From assembly GCA_025506515.1 (NCBI GenBank), contig CM046447.1, positions 92,338,032 through 92,402,031 of the forward strand: a stretch of DNA of 64,000 nucleotides, in the 5' to 3' direction. A program made the translations under genes and the position numbers. The notes below the pieces were generated by a model. That model was not told the origin of the DNA, made no database searches, and saw nothing but the letters and a program-made list of their open reading frames with translations. Below are positions 22,501 through 36,300 of the stretch, one piece after another (the stretch's first letter is position 1; each line of letters begins with the position of its first letter). Origin of the DNA: Flaveria trinervia (taxonomy: Eukaryota > Streptophyta > Magnoliopsida > Asterales > Asteraceae).

Positions 22501-25500
22501 TACACATGCCTTTTTATATTTCAATCTCCAACATAATGTACCTTACGCAATTCTGCCAATTTTTCAGTATTCAGTACCCAATCTTCTTCCACCAATCCAT
22601 TTGGTTATGAGTTTACTGAGGTCTGGATTGCAGTAAGAAATCCATCTTCTTGGTGTCACCCCATTTGTTTTGTTTTGAAATTTCTCAGGCCAGAGCTGCC
22701 ACCATGAACAATTTAATATGTGTAATATTAGTAATAGACGGCAAATTCAACCCACTCATATACGAATGGATCAATCTGATTCTGTATATCTCTAATGGGT
22801 CAAATGGGTTAAGCTAAATGATTTAACACAAAAAAAAACATGTAATACTGGTTGAATGTCATCTGCAAGTGTGATATTGCAGTATTTTGCGTTGATGTAA
22901 ACTGAACCAATACCTTTTGACCCACCTACAATTTACTCCTTTTGACCTGAACTGGTTTAGACCCATTAACCAAACGGCCCAGCCTGCCTATTTTGCTACC
23001 CCTAGATATGACCAAAAAGCAAATAATATGTGTACCTTATAGAAGTCGTTGAAAACATCCTTCTTTACAATCTCACTGTGAATCTCAGCAACTCCATTGA
23101 CAACATGGCCACCAACAACACATAGATTTGCCATACGGACCATTTTTGGTGGTATGGGAACTGGTGGCAGATCCACCTCTTTCTGTGTATTTCCAACAAG
23201 TTCATCTTCTTCATCAGCAAGGGTGTCTTTATAAGAAACCTTTGACACTTCACTTGTATCAACAGCAGACATTTCTTTTGGTTTAAGAAATAGATCAGCT
23301 ATGGAGGATGGGAGTTCAACATTTTCCAGAATTCTCATAGCATTCAACTTTCTTTCCAACAATTCAGGATCTGATTTACCAAACTCTGCTACTATGCCAT
23401 TATTCAACTGTAAGAATAGCATGCCATTAAGCTGCAGAATACATTACTACACAATTTCAAAATAATTCTTTTTGACTTACCTCCTCATCAATCATTTCTA
23501 TTATCTCCACGTGTCGTGGTAGAAGTTTCTGCATGAGTTCCAAACTCCATTTCTCTAATGCTTCAGGTAAGACAGTATGGTTGGTGTAAGCCACAGTTCT
23601 GACAATTTCCAAGAAAAAATCAGTATTAGAAGAGCATAATTATATAAAGTTGTCACCACAACGATGAAACAAGGTGGCACTTGGTCTGTAAATGGGAGTG
23701 AGAAGGAGTATAGCTTAAAATAAGAGAGAGAAAAGCAGATAGACACCCACCTACTTTAATGGGTTTTGAGAAACCATTTTATGGGTATGTATCATAAACT
23801 AATTTTAAAACCTACACCTCTAAAGCAAACACTTACTATCACTTCCATTCCATTCTTTCATTCCAAACCATTAAATCAAGCACACCTTAACTACCAAAAA
23901 GTGTCGCTACTTTCCATAATGTTTTTGTATAAATTACTCAGAAATGTAGGATTGAAAAGGGCTATTTTTACTAAGCAATACAGCAGAGATGCCAAGGTTA
24001 TTGTTGTAATTAGATTGTTTATCTATCATATTACACATATTTATTGTAAATATTTTTTAATGCAAAAAGATGTTTTAATAAAACAGCTTAGGAGGTCGAA
24101 CGCATTAAAATAGGCTTTGGACAACGTTCAACCCATTTTACCCATTCCTCTTCTAGCTAACATTACTGAATTTAATTGTGTTTGAAATGAACCATGGCCC
24201 CCAAACTGACCCATTCATAAGTAATGGGTTGAACATCACCTCTACAATAAAAGGGAAATTAAAGCTAGGCATGTTAGGCTGAATTTGTGAAAAGAATGAC
24301 AAGAAAAAGAAGCATCTAGAGGTTGTGCATCTAACAAAATACCTTTGGGTGATATCCCAAGCTTCCTTCCAGCTAATCCCCTTCATGTCAATTAATATCC
24401 TCATCAGTTCTGGGATGCAAAGTGTAGGATGGGTATCATTCATCTGTACAGCAACCTTTTCTGGAAATTCTTTCCACAGAACATTCTCCCCAGATCTCTT
24501 TTCAAAACATTTGATAATATCTTGGAGAGAAGCAGAGCATAATGTATATTGTTGCTTTAGCCTAAGGGTCTTCCCTTCCAATGAATCATCCCCTGGATAT
24601 AGGATATAGCATATCTGGTGATAGATGAAAATCTTATATTATCACATAGGTAAAATATCATAACTACTAATGTTGTTAAGGTGCATTATACTTGCACATA
24701 AAAACTGCTTGTTTTGACCACATTACTCAACCTGCCAGTTCTGCCACTTCTACCATTGGCGGTTCTACGAAAGTAGAAAATAAAAAATGGCAAACCCCTT
24801 CCCCACCCCCACCCAATAATAAAATAAAATAAAGAATGACAGTGAACTTCTTTAGCAAAATGTTGAAATTCAAGTTTTCATATAGGAGTTTGACGATCTA
24901 ACTCAAGATTCTTCACAGATATGGAAAATACTTTGTTCATTTGATGTGAACGGGAAAAAAGACAGAAAACAGCATTAATAGAATGAGGCGATATATTTAA
25001 TAATCTAGTGTGTGAACCTTTTCCGCATTTGCTTGGCTTTCACATGCTTTAGTGTGTTCTCCAGAATTAAAAGCAGACAGATCAAAATCAGCTGATGGAA
25101 CTTTAGTAGACCATAAACGAAGATTAATTGTAGTTTTTGTTTTATATCCTGGTATTGGGACATCATGTGCAACTGCCACTATATCTTCACCCCCAATCCA
25201 CCGCTTCTTTCCATCCGAGCCTGTGACGACTTTCCCATAGAATTTTACAGGATACGAGATGTCGTTTCTTATTATCTCCCAAGGATTTCCCATCTACAAT
25301 CAGAAAATGAAGTTAACTTAAAGGTATAACAGGTCTTATTTTCAAAAGTAATAATGGACTAAACATACCTCAAGCCAATTTTCAGCAACCTCCTCCTGAC
25401 CTTCTTTTGTTATTAATTGTTTGAATAAACCATACTTGTATCTAAGCCCATAACCCCAAGCTGGATAATTTAATGTTGCTAAAGAGTCCAGAAAACAGGA

Positions 25501-27360
25501 AGCAAGCCTGCCAAGCCCCCCATTTCCTAGAGCAGCATCCGGTTCCTGTGAATGTTTAACCCGAAAGTTTTATAGCCTGGAAGATAACAGGGCTTCTATT
25601 TATGCATTTAAAAGTACATACACACACTAAAAAACAGCTGGACACTATGTTTTCATAGAGAAAAGGGTAAAACACATGTAAATGCAAGTATCTATATGAT
25701 TGCAAAAATATTTCACCTGTGCGACCACATTCTCAAGTTTGTGGCCAAGCTTCCTCAAAGCCTCTCCATAAGCACCACTTAGCTCTAAGTTACCAATTGC
25801 ATTCAATAGCGCTCTTCCCTACAACAACTAATATTATTAAAATTTAAACAAAGTCACCATTAACAACAACCATACCCATAGCAAAACTATTGGTAGGGTC
25901 TAGGGAGGCTGGGATGTAGGCAAATTTTACCTCCATCCCATGGGATAGAGGGGTTGCTTCCTAGGAGACCCCCGGCTCCAAACCTTATCTAGACACGAAA
26001 GTATATTAGAAAGGTATTGTGCTTAACAATGTTGTTCTAAGAAACGATGTTTCTTCCAGTTATAAATGATGAAGGAATAGTACACAACGGACGATAGATG
26101 TTCCAAAATAGCATCTGGAGATTTAGGTTTGAATGATACTGTAATAGTGTTAACACTAAGTCATTTCCGATAGGCGAAAGATTGATGTAAATTGAAGGTA
26201 ACTATATGGAAGTTTTTATGCTAACTAACATGATTATATGACAGTCGAAAAACAAGAAATAGTATAGCTTCTTCAGTACCAATGTAACAAACCTGCAAAA
26301 ACTCCATTGACAAATAGTAAGCCTGCTTTACATTCATCCTTTCGTACATATCATAAGTTGCATTCCAATTGGTGATGAGTGATTCACGTATGCTTTGTGC
26401 AGTGGCAAAGTATGCCTTTGGGAGATCAAATCCTCTGGTGAAAATGATGAGGTAAATTCTGCATGGTAAGCAATTCTTGATGCCACAGCTTCAGCCTCAG
26501 ATTTTGACTTATCAATACTGCTTGCATTTCCTAAGCAAACAAACAACCAGTTTGATAGTTTGCCATACAAGTCATAAGTTCAAGCAAGTACATTGTACTG
26601 AATCTATATGTATTTATATATAGACTCCCGCTATCATATAAATATCCTAGCATTACACCAGGCCCAAATACAAATTGTTAAAACATAAAGGAAAAAAAGG
26701 AAATCAACATATGCAATTTAGCGTGTTAATAGTACATCCCCCCTCTAAAGATGCACCCATACATATAGCAAAAAACAGTTTCAATTCTCACATCACATTC
26801 ATTCACTCATTCTAAGCTACTATATTACTGCAATTCGCTCTTCACTTCTACATCAAACATGTCTATCATGATATCTCATCCACAATGCCGCAGAAACTAT
26901 TCAAATTTGATCACAGTCTAACAGAGAACTAACAATCCTGAAGTGACGTCACATATCAACAATCAAAGAACTTAACTATCAATACCGAAAGTAAAGTCAC
27001 ATATCGAGACTCAAAATTAAACTGAATCATCAACTACTTTAAAGGACAATCCTCAGCCACACAAAAGTAGCAAATGTACAACTGTTCATCTAATCATTTC
27101 ACACACAATTATTAGGAAAATGCAGCACAGAGAACCGCACCTTGATCAACGGTGACCGGATCCTTGAGCTTAGGCTTCGCCTCACTCCTCACATAAAACC
27201 GCTTTTTCCTGTAGCTAGATTCGACTGTAGTGGTGAAAAACAGCTGGTTCGACGTGTTTCTGCCGGTATTCGAACCGATCAACCTCGAAATTGAAGAACG
27301 ATTCGATAATGTCGGTGCTCCTGCACCGCGAGTTGAGGCAGTAGCACTGCAATACGCCAT
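19530..27360 (-). CDS. PHS1: Plastidial alpha-1,4-glucan (starch) phosphorylase, 15 exons
   Basis: PLP enzyme (GT35) that reversibly transfers glucose between glucose-1-phosphate and alpha-glucan in plastids. Exons on the minus strand: 27141-27360, 26293-26530, 25717-25818, 25369-25545, 25018-25293, 24343-24614, 23481-23598, 23036-23407, 22542-22695, 22249-22377, 21584-21819, 21388-21464, 20897-21083, 20443-20643, 19530-19646, all with GT-AG ends. Start MAYCSATAS (27360) opens a Ser/Thr-rich transit peptide; an earlier in-frame Met at 27378 is less likely. Exon 8 carries the acidic 'L78-type' insertion that marks the plastid isoform. The PLP lysine is in GTSNMKFSMNG (exon 13), and the C-terminus reads NIQPLELP. 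Allowing for indels the product is about 958 residues, the normal length. One-base breaks occur in exons 2 (about 26433), 9 (extra A near 22590) and 11 (about 21770). Confidence 0.93.
25856..25992 (-). mobile_element. tRNA-related SINE in phosphorylase intron 2
   Basis: On the minus strand it runs from a GGAGCCGGGGGTCTCC block through a CCTCTATCCCATGGGATGGAGG palindrome-like core (split here by position) to a GGTTGTTGTT tail. This is the arrangement of the widespread plant SINEs that end in short TTG repeats. It lies wholly between exons 2 and 3, so it does not disturb the coding sequence. Confidence 0.6.
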
Positions 27361-28380
27361 TTTCGTCCACAATTGCACTCGTGGAAATGAGAAGCCCTTG
27401 GTGCTAGTGGTTAAGGTTGTGTTCTATGTCTTCATCAATGAGTGGTTTTTACAGGTGGATGTGAGAGATTGTTTGAGAATTGGTTCGATTTATCGACATT
27501 TACGTGCGATTTCGAGCATTCGAAGTGATCAAATCCCGAGAGTCATGTGAGAGGCGCCAATTTCGATGGTGCAGTTGCAGTCACATGTGGGTCGAGTGTT
27601 ATACACGCAGAGGAACGATTAGATTATTTTTATTAAATTTTAATATCTCAATTTTTATTTATGGTCGGGATTGATCTTAAAACAAAAATTATTTGCAGTC
27701 GTTTTTAACTTTGAATTTATTCTCTTTCAATGATCTTTTACTAGCTGAGAGTTAACCATTTGTTAGTTTTTAAATGAAATGAGATCAACTTTAAATCATT
27801 TTTTAACTCCAACACCGCTTAGTTTCAATTAGGTCCATAATATATTGTCTTACCTCAATCATCACTTGAAATCTATCTCCAACGAGTTTAGTGGTTCGAA
27901 TCAAGAGTTGGAAATTGATGGGTTTTTAAGTACGAAAGTTTTAAAGTTACGGACCTGATGATAGATTTTAACTTTTTATTTAGTATTTTGGCCACAAAAA
28001 CAGTTCATGTTATCAAAAAACTAATTGGGTTAACCTACGTTAGTAAGTGATTGTTAGAGAAAAATAAAACTCAAAGTTGAGAATATATGTAAACATTTAC
28101 TAAGTTGTGATTAATTCCAGACAGTAAATAAAAGTTGGGATTATTAAAATCCAATAGCTTTTTGTAAACCTAAAAGTCTATTGGGTAACAAGAATTCGAA
28201 GTAAATTCGTAGATCAGATATGTCATCATGTTTTATAATTTTGAAAGGAACTCGTATTATGTGTAATTAGATAAGCAGCCTTGTTGAAGTATTCATGAAA
28301 ATGGCTATGACATGTATGCAAAAATGAAGTTAAGAGGGTGAAAGATTAAGTCTAATTATGTGTGATTAGATAAGCAACCT
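27361..28380. other. Phosphorylase upstream region and intergenic DNA
   Basis: Probable 5' flank of the minus-strand phosphorylase gene, then AT-rich DNA without a recognised gene. Open frames at 27230-27674 overlap exon 1 in antisense and are shadows. Confidence 0.45.
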
Positions 28381-28643
28381 TGGTGGATATAGTGATGGTG
28401 GTAGTGGACGTTGGTGGTGGTGGTGGTTTCGACGACGGGGATTGTCAGTGGTGGTAGCAGTGGCATGCGTGGTACCCGTGTGTCACAATTGTGGTGCTGA
28501 CGGCAGCAAGCATGGTGTTAGTGGCGAGCATGGTGTTGGTGGGGGGCAGTGGCGAGCATGGTGATGGTGGTTGGCGGTGGTGGGTGGTGGTAATTGGTGG
28601 TGGTGGCTGGTGGTTACCGGTGGTGGTTGGTGGTGGTGGTTAC
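28381..28643. repeat. GGT-rich minisatellite, left half
   Basis: Imperfect GGTGGTGGT and GGCGAGCATGGTG repeats. The same kind of sequence resumes at 30101 after the solo LTR, so the repeat was split by the insertion. Confidence 0.75.
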
Positions 28644-30095
28644 TGTCACACCACAACCTTGACGGCGGAAACGTCGAGATGTGAGGGTTACGATTGTTCA
28701 CAGCCACATAACGCTATTTACTAAATCCAAATATATTAATCATAAGATTCAATTGCAACATTACAAGCAAAAATTTCAACAAAGAATACATCATGTACAA
28801 TTGCTACAAATAACATGATCATCCATTTTATCTCTAGGTCCAATCCTAGATGTGATAAGCTTCAAAGAGTAGAACACATACTTGAGATATCCTGAAACAT
28901 ATTAAAAAATAAAAGGGGTCAACATAAAAATGTTGGTGAGCATCCATAGTTTTCAATACATAAGTATATAAAAGATGGCAATTCAAGTCATAAGTTAGTG
29001 AATAAGTGATTAGGGATGTTATGAACAATGCAACAATCAAACCTCGACAAAAGTTTTACAAGTCTCAAACGTTAAAAGTATATACGATCAGCTAAGTGTA
29101 CTCGGATCAACCAAGCAGGCTTGTCTTACCCATAGATCTATGACTTCGCTGGGCTGGCAATAGTTAATGATTGTACATATAACGCCATAACATGGTAACC
29201 ACAAAAGTTCAACTAACTACAACTTTACAAGATGAATTGCCATAGGTTTACAAGTCTTAAATAAGTTTACAAGTGCAATGATAATATGTTAACATGTTTC
29301 ACCCCAAAGTATGAAAATAAGCAAAAGGGGTATGGAATACTCACATGGATATATGCATTACTAGATGATATAAAAAGTCAAAATATAATCCAAAGTATCC
29401 ATCACAAGGCACCTAACATATGTATTACAAATTTAAGGTTAATAATAAGGTTAACGTTCAAACAAGGATTAGAGTTTTGATAGAATTATGGGGGTTTTTA
29501 ATAAGTAATAAGTTTATAAAGTAATTATTTACATTTTTAACTCATTAGAAGAATTATATATGTAAATATTTTAGAATTGAAATTTAAATATAACAAAGTT
29601 GGAGTTCAATATGTAATTAATTCTTTATAGCTTTCTAAGAATAATATAACATTATCATAATTATAAAAGTAAACCTTTAAAGAATAAAAATGTTATTGTG
29701 CCCATTAGTATTTTAAATAATTTTTAAATTATTGCATCAAGTCCATATTCATGTAAATAATTATTCAATTATTTAAAAAAAACATTTAAATATATAAAAG
29801 TTTTAAGATCATAGAAACTTATATTATTTTTATTTATTTCAAAGATTAATACTCATTATGATTATTGCTATTATTGTTATTATTATTACAATTTTTTAGC
29901 TTTATTATCACTTAAATTTTATAATAATAAGCAAACATTATAACACTTATAATGTTATTATTTTTATATTAGTTTGTTAATCACCAAATTAATTATTAAG
30001 TATAACAAACCCCAAAGTTTCAAAATGGCATAACAGGCCCTTTTAAGATTTTAACAAAGTTAACTTCTAAGTTAACAAAATTAAGAGATGTCACA
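28644..30095 (-). mobile_element. Solo LTR with GTTAC target duplication
   Basis: The unit begins TGTCACACC and ends GATGTCACA on the plus strand, with identical GTTAC at 28639-28643 and 30096-30100. At 1452 bp, with no internal repeat of its ends and no coding domain, it is a solo LTR left by recombination. Bases 28650-29340 match, inverted, the right part of the unit at 2640-5461 (shared blocks around the BglII-like AGATCTAT and the CAAGCAGGCTTG-type segment). Confidence 0.8.
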
Positions 30096-30100
30096 GTTAC

Positions 30101-30320
30101 AGTGTTGGTGATGGTGGTTGTGGTGGTGACCGGTGGTGATTTGTGGTGGTTGTGGTTGTGCCTGGTGATGGTGGCCGGTGATGACCGATCTTGGTGGTTA
30201 GTGATGATGATGGTGGTAGTCGTGTTGGTTGGTAGTAGTGGCTGGTGTTGGGTAATGGTGGTTGGTGGTGGTCATGTCTAGTGCTGGTGGCTGGTGACAA
30301 CCAATGTTGATGCCCAAAGG
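30101..30320. repeat. GGT-rich minisatellite, right half
   Basis: Continuation of the GGT repeat at 28381-28643 on the far side of the solo LTR. Confidence 0.75.
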
Positions 30321-31389
30321 TGATGATGGTGGTCTGTAGTGTTTGTCGGGGTCTTTAATCATCAAATTAAACTAAAGAAAACATAGAAAACAGGCAATGT
30401 TTCTAAACCTGGATCAAATAACAAACCGAACGTCTTGCGTTTCACTGGTAGGATCAATTAGATCTGTTGAATCAGTTGCACTAGTAGAACATGATTTTGA
30501 AAACCAGATGACGTTATCATAATATAAGAATTTAGGAAAAAATATAAAACATAACAAAAGTTCCAAATATATTTAAAGTATTAAGTTGTCACATGTTAAA
30601 CTTCAGACCATAATGAAATTTTCGTGTAACCCTAATACATAAACAACATTTTTTACTATGCTTCTTCATCTCTAGTCACTCTCCAGTCCACTTTCTCTTT
30701 TTTCTCTTAATTTTTTTTCAAATCATTTATGGTGATGAAGATTGAAAGACCAGTAGCTTCACTCCTTCGATGTTGTTCATTTTGAGTTTATATTTCACAC
30801 CATAGTGATGTGATTGTTAAGAAATATGCGAATGAGGGGTGGAAGGGGTGGAACACGAGGGGGGACCAGTATGTTTCTCTCATCACCATCATCCCCCTCT
30901 TTCTTTTTTTTGTTCTCGAGTTATCGTTTCATCCCTGAAAGATGGTAAAAGACTCATTAGTCATAGGTTGTGTTTACATTATATAGAGTTTATAATAAAC
31001 CTAAAAACCTAAACCGAGCAAGTGGGCTCAATCCTAATAATGAATACTAACCCCAATGATAATATAGTCTAATACTCCCCACAGTCAGAGCGGTAGAGAA
31101 TCGAACTCTCAGACTAAAAACATATAAAAAATAAACATAAAGAACAAGAAGAATAGTCTCGATCTTGGTCACAATATTTGGCCAAAATTCCATAATCTTG
31201 TAATGTTCATCTTCATCCCAAAACCTTAATTGCAATACACATATTAAATGATCATATAATCCTGCAACGAGCATCCAATGCGGCAGCGACATAGGGCGGC
31301 GGGACAAGGGACTGTAGTCCTGAAGGCGATGTGGTGGCGGACCGTATTTTGACAATCGGCGAGAAAAAGAGGGTGGCGTGGCAGCGCAA
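30321..31389. other. Intergenic region
   Basis: No gene recognised. AT-rich with a short GC-richer block at 31260-31390. Phrases near 31060-31110 (ATACTCCCCACAGTCAGAGC) resemble transposon-derived flanks, but no element boundary could be set. Confidence 0.35.
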
Positions 31390-31883
31390 TATGATTTTAT
31401 CCTTCATGTACTTTATCCTTTTTGGTAACTATACATTGAGGTCTTGAGTCTGTAACTTTCTATTTCATGTACTTTATCCTTTTCGTAATAGATAAGGATG
31501 TAAGCTATGGCATGTCATAGTCACAAAGTCAAAAAGGCAATCTGCCTTTTTTGACTGTACAATTGATTTTGTGTTGTGTCTAGTCAATTGTATCCAGCTG
31601 GCTTTCATAGTAAGGCCGGCTGTAAGATGTAGTATAAGTATCTCATGTTCTTGTAACTTTCCTTTATTTTTTGTAACACTTGTAATAGAACATTGAGAAG
31701 GCAATATACTACAACCTTGAAAACCATATCCTTGTATATCTTGCTCTTGTGTTCTGTCTCTTAATTACTTTTGTTCTTAGTGTCTTTACTTGTGGTTAAT
31801 CCAGTTCATTGTTTGATTAAGTTGAGTTACTCTCCTCTTTGTGAAGTTGTGTTGTAAGTTTACCACCCTTCAACGGTCCTGCA
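31390..31883 (+). mobile_element. Truncated Copia 5' LTR
   Basis: The right end CCTGCA is followed by a primer binding site, and the last 400 bases align with the LTR at 6634-7488 (shared CCAGCTGG, CTTGTAAC and ACCTTGAAAA blocks). The left part is missing or diverged. Confidence 0.65.
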
Positions 31884-31885
31884 TT

Positions 31886-31897
31886 TGGTATCAGAGC
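31886..31897 (+). other. Primer binding site (initiator tRNA-Met)
   Basis: TGGTATCAGAGC, two bases after the LTR end, is a perfect match to the usual plant Copia primer site. Confidence 0.85.
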
Positions 31898-31975
31898 TTT
31901 TCAGGTTCTTGATATAAGATCTTACCATCTTAAGATCCCTCACACACACAAATACTCGCCATTTCCAAGACTGAT

Positions 31976-32302
31976 ATGGAAACTGGAACCATGAACAAAT
32001 CCCCACTGATCACTCTTGAAGACTTTGATACCTGGTGCCTAAGAATGGAAGGTTTCATCAGGTCTCTAGACTAAAAAATGTGGGAATCTGTTGAGAATGG
32101 ACCTTACATACCAAGCACCCATTCTGCTACCGGTGGTGGTATGATCCCAAGGCTGTGGCAAACTACTCTGATGAAGACAGGAAGAGAGTAGAGATTGATA
32201 GAAAAGCCATGATAGCCCTTCATACTGCTCTTCCAAACTCTGTATACAGAGTTTTAAAAAATGCAAACAACTAAGCAGATGTGTGATGCGTTGAAACTGA
32301 TG
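31976..32302 (+). pseudogene. gag: Copia gag fragment, truncated
   Basis: From the ATG at 31976 the reading gives PLITLEDFDTWCLRMEGFIR, a plant Copia gag N-terminus. A TAA follows near 32073, then KMWESVENGPYIPSTHSAT, a frame change, and a recognisable RKAMIALHTALPNSVYRVLK segment. The gag stops at 32302, where another LTR end begins. Only the first third of gag is present. Confidence 0.75.
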
Positions 32303-32482
32303 TGTCACACCCCGACCGACGACGGAATCATCAGGGCGGACGAACGGGAGACGATTGTTCATAACACATAAAACTTAAATGTAGGTGAGAACTCAGAGAA
32401 TGTGGCATTGAAGCCATTTCTTTTAATTCATTTAAGGTACCGACCACAGTGGTGGAGCTCAAGTGTGGTCAACAATGTTACA
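32303..32482 (-). mobile_element. LTR end fragment, same family as 28644-30095
   Basis: TGTCACACCCCGACCG at 32303 matches the inverted right end of the unit at 2640-5461 for about 80 bases. A TGTTACA at 32476-32482 could be the other edge, but no flanking duplication supports it. Confidence 0.45.
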
Positions 32483-32867
32483 GTGGATGATGGCGTTGTT
32501 TCAGTTGTTATGGAGTTGTCGTTTCGGTGTGCTGTCCCATATATGGAGATGGTGGCGAAATTGTGAAGGATTAAGGACGTTGGGCCGGTGGCGCGACAGT
32601 GGAACCCACTAAAAAAGTACATGCGGCCAACCTCCCTAACAACCCGGTCTCTCAAATACTCCTTTTTTTACAAATGACAAATAAAAATGAACCAAAACAA
32701 CCTACAACAAAAGTTATACCACTCGCATAATAATAATATTTTATTATCCGTTACGGTTCTTTTTAAGTTATAAAGTAATATTTCTTATACTATATTAATA
32801 AAATCATTAATATTAGTATTTTGAGAATAGAAAATTAATAACAGATCGGACTGTTTGTAAAGCTACA

Positions 32868-33044
32868 TAGTGGGTGTTTGGCAATACACAAAAGTAACTT
32901 TTTAATTTTTTTTGAGGGATAAAAAGACCAAAATACTCCTTTAAAAAATTAAAAAGTCAAAACTTTTTAATTTTTTAACTTTTTTAAAGAGGTTTACCCC
33001 TTCAAAAATAAAAAAATTACCTATTTATAATTTGACAAACATGA
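32868..33044. mobile_element. Possible small MITE upstream of GAUT gene
   Basis: GTGTTTGGCAA at the left and an inverted TTGACAAACAT at the right agree at 8 of 11 bases around an AT-rich core. No target duplication was established. Confidence 0.3.
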
Positions 33045-33392
33045 CCATAATATCTCCCCCCTTTGCCCTTTCTGATTAAATCGATCAATCATCATCCAGT
33101 CATCATCGCTGCTTTAATTACGTATACACGTATATCTGATTTTCTAAACCCTAGTTCTACGAATATTCCTTTGAATGAATTCAATCCAATGCATTGGTGT
33201 TACAAGAAGAGATCGAATCATAATCATTGGATTATAAACAGCAACAAACGTCAATTTCGATCGTATAATTTGGTCCGATCTGATTATAATGAAACCCTCA
33301 CCTGCGAATTTATCATCTGCATTGAAGAAGATCAATCGGAGGAATTTCGTCGTCGGTGGTTCTAGGGTTTTCTGTTCGATTAGGGGATCATT

Positions 33393-36300
33393 ATGCAGCT
33401 ACACTTCTCACCTAGTATGAGAAGTATAACGATATCGAGCAGCAATGGATTTATTGATTTTATGAAGATCAAGATCGCAGCTCGACATATTTCGTACCGT
33501 ACTCTTTTTCATGCGATTCTCATTCTAGCTTGCTTGTTGCCGTTCGTTTTCATCGTTACGGCGCTTGTTACCCTTGAAGGTGTCAACAAGTGCTCCTCAT
33601 TTGGTACATAGCTCTTTTGTTTGAATTGATTATCTCTTGATCTACTTTTCGTATCAACATTAGGGATATAGTTGTGTACAACGTGAGTCGCATTGTAGAT
33701 CTTGATGCTTTTTCATTTTTCTTATTAGTTTTTCATTGCTTCTTGACTGCGTCAATGTTGTTTCTAGATCTTGATTATTGGCTGTTAGTAGTTTAGTTTT
33801 GATTAGAAGTTGATTAATTAGGTTCCAGATGTTAAATTAATAACCAAAATCAGTATGATATCTGAGTCAGCTGTAAAATCATTTATGTCAACTTTAAGTT
33901 ATTTCATAAACAATGTAAGCTCTGATGAGACATTTAAGCGTGTTTGTTTGAGATTTCTTGCATCTGATAGATTGAATGAGGGTGTGAGAATTGGTTGCGA
34001 ATTGCGATTATGATCATAGCTGGGTGGAATAATTATTAACATTTGATTGATGATATTGTAGTTCGAGTATCTTGTGGCATATTAATCTTGCTACCCAGAA
34101 CACCATGTGTGTGTTCTCTTTATATCTTCATTTTTCCCAGGCATGTGACTTCTCACTTTGTTTTTTGTATTTGAACATTTATTTTTGAAAGCTGAGTTGA
34201 TTAGCATGGTATAATCATCTTTTTCTTGTGCATAATTCTCCAAAACACTTGTTTCTACTTTATAGCTCAAGACCATTTTTGCACTTTACATGCTTATTGG
34301 GAAGGAAAAATTATTGTGGAACTCACTCATATGTATGTCAAGCTCACTATTTGTACTAGGATTATTTGTCGCTTATATTTACTCTTCTTCTTACTTTGTT
34401 TGGTAATTAGCATACGCGTCTCACTATCATCTGGCCTTCATTGTTACTTTCTTTGACTCTTAAAATTGCTAAAATAAAAAAATCTATTTATAGACGTGGG
34501 GTGGAAGTTGAAACTTCTTCTGATTTGCTAACCTTCTTGGAAACTAGTCAAAACACATTCTTCTAATTTTCGTTTCTAATGTTTGTTAATCTTAATTCCT
34601 TTCTAAAAAGACATTGTCTGGATGTTATCTTTTTTTTCCCCTTATATTGTATTAATTCTTTATATAACATAGGCTTGCCAACATCTCAATAAATACTTAT
34701 TTCATGTTTCAGATTGTTTAGGCAGGCGTTTGGGACCAAAGCTTCTTGGGAGGGGTGAAGACTCAAGGGTAAACCTTCTACACACAACTTCTTCATTTGT
34801 TTTTGTTTATGGCTCACCATATGTAATAACTTGAACATTTTTATGTTGGTCAAAGCAGAGGATTGTCAAGGAACTTTGCAAGACCCTTAATCAAGTGAAC
34901 TATGTTGAAATCCCAAATGACTTAAAGCTCCCTGAAAACTTTAAACAGCTTGTTACAGAAATGAAAGACAATAAATATGATGCAAATGAATTTGCTGTTA
35001 TATTGAAAGGAATGGTATGTATACTCACCATGGTATTTATGGTTTTGACTGTTGGGAACTTTTCTAATTATTCTTATGAAGCTTACTAAACTAGATAAGA
35101 GTGATGGATTAATTTATGTACTGATCTTATTCTGTTTATTGAATTTGACAGATGGAAAGATCTGAAAAGGAGATTAGAGAATCAAAATTTGCAGAATTGA
35201 TGAATAAACACTTTGCAGCTAGTTCTGTTCCAAAAGGCATCCATTGTCTTTCTTTGCGGTTGACTGATGAATACTCTTCCAATGCACATGCACGCAGACA
35301 ATTACCTTCGCCAGAATTACTTCCAGTTCTTTCTGACAATTCATACTACCACTATATCTTGTCAACTGACAATATCTTGGCAGCTTCAGTTGTGGTCACT
35401 TCAGCAGTCCAGTCATCATTAAAACCTGACAAAATTGTCTTCCATGTGATAACCGACAAGAAAACTTATGCAGGCATGCACTCCTGGTTTGCTTTAAACC
35501 CTAGTTCTCCTGCAATCATTGAAGTAAAAGGTGTTCATCAGTTTGATTGGTTGACCCGAGACAATGTACCAGTTCTTGATGCTGTTGAAAATCATTATGG
35601 AGTTAGGAACTATTATCATGGGAATCATTTAGCAGGGGCTAATCTTAGTGATACCACTCCAAGATCTTTTGCCTCGAAATTACAAGCTAGAAGCCCCAAG
35701 TACATATCATTGCTGAATCATATTCGCATATATTTGCCAGAGGTAATCAGAATTAGACGGTACACATGCTTTTCCTTCTCTTTGATTATAGAAATAGTAA
35801 TAACAACCTACAATACATGTATATATTTATCAATCTGTCCATATTTAAGAAAGGTTCTATATGTAGCTAGTAACTTCTTAGTTATATTGCTAGTTCTGTT
35901 ATTCTTAGCAGTATTAATTGAAGTGCTCGTGGAAAAGTGGGTGGGGTGGGTAATGGTTCAAGTTTTAAAACGTGTTCTGGTCTGAGCTAGCTTTTTTAGT
36001 ATGTTTGAACCTGATCGGGTCTGTTAAGCTGTGAATAGGTTTTTGTTTCATTTTTATGTTCATTATAACTAACTAATGCACCAATATTATTACAAAAACT
36101 AAATTGTTACAATGATGATCTAATCTTGAGCCAAATTTTGTGTTTTAACCCATAATCTAAAATTTTTAGTGCATCACTGTTTTTTGTTGCTATTCTGATC
36201 AGCTCTTCCCAATCTTGACAAAGTGGTTTTCTTGGATGATGATATTGTGATTCAACGTGATTTATCCCCACTTTGGGAAGTTGACCTTGGTGGAAAAGTC

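Noticed and set aside
27230..27550. 106-codon plus-strand ORF
   Set aside because: It is antisense to exon 1 of the phosphorylase gene, whose splice sites and transit peptide are clear.
28483..28724. Val/Gly- and His/Pro-rich ORFs on both strands
   Set aside because: They fall on the GGT-rich minisatellite and have no family features.
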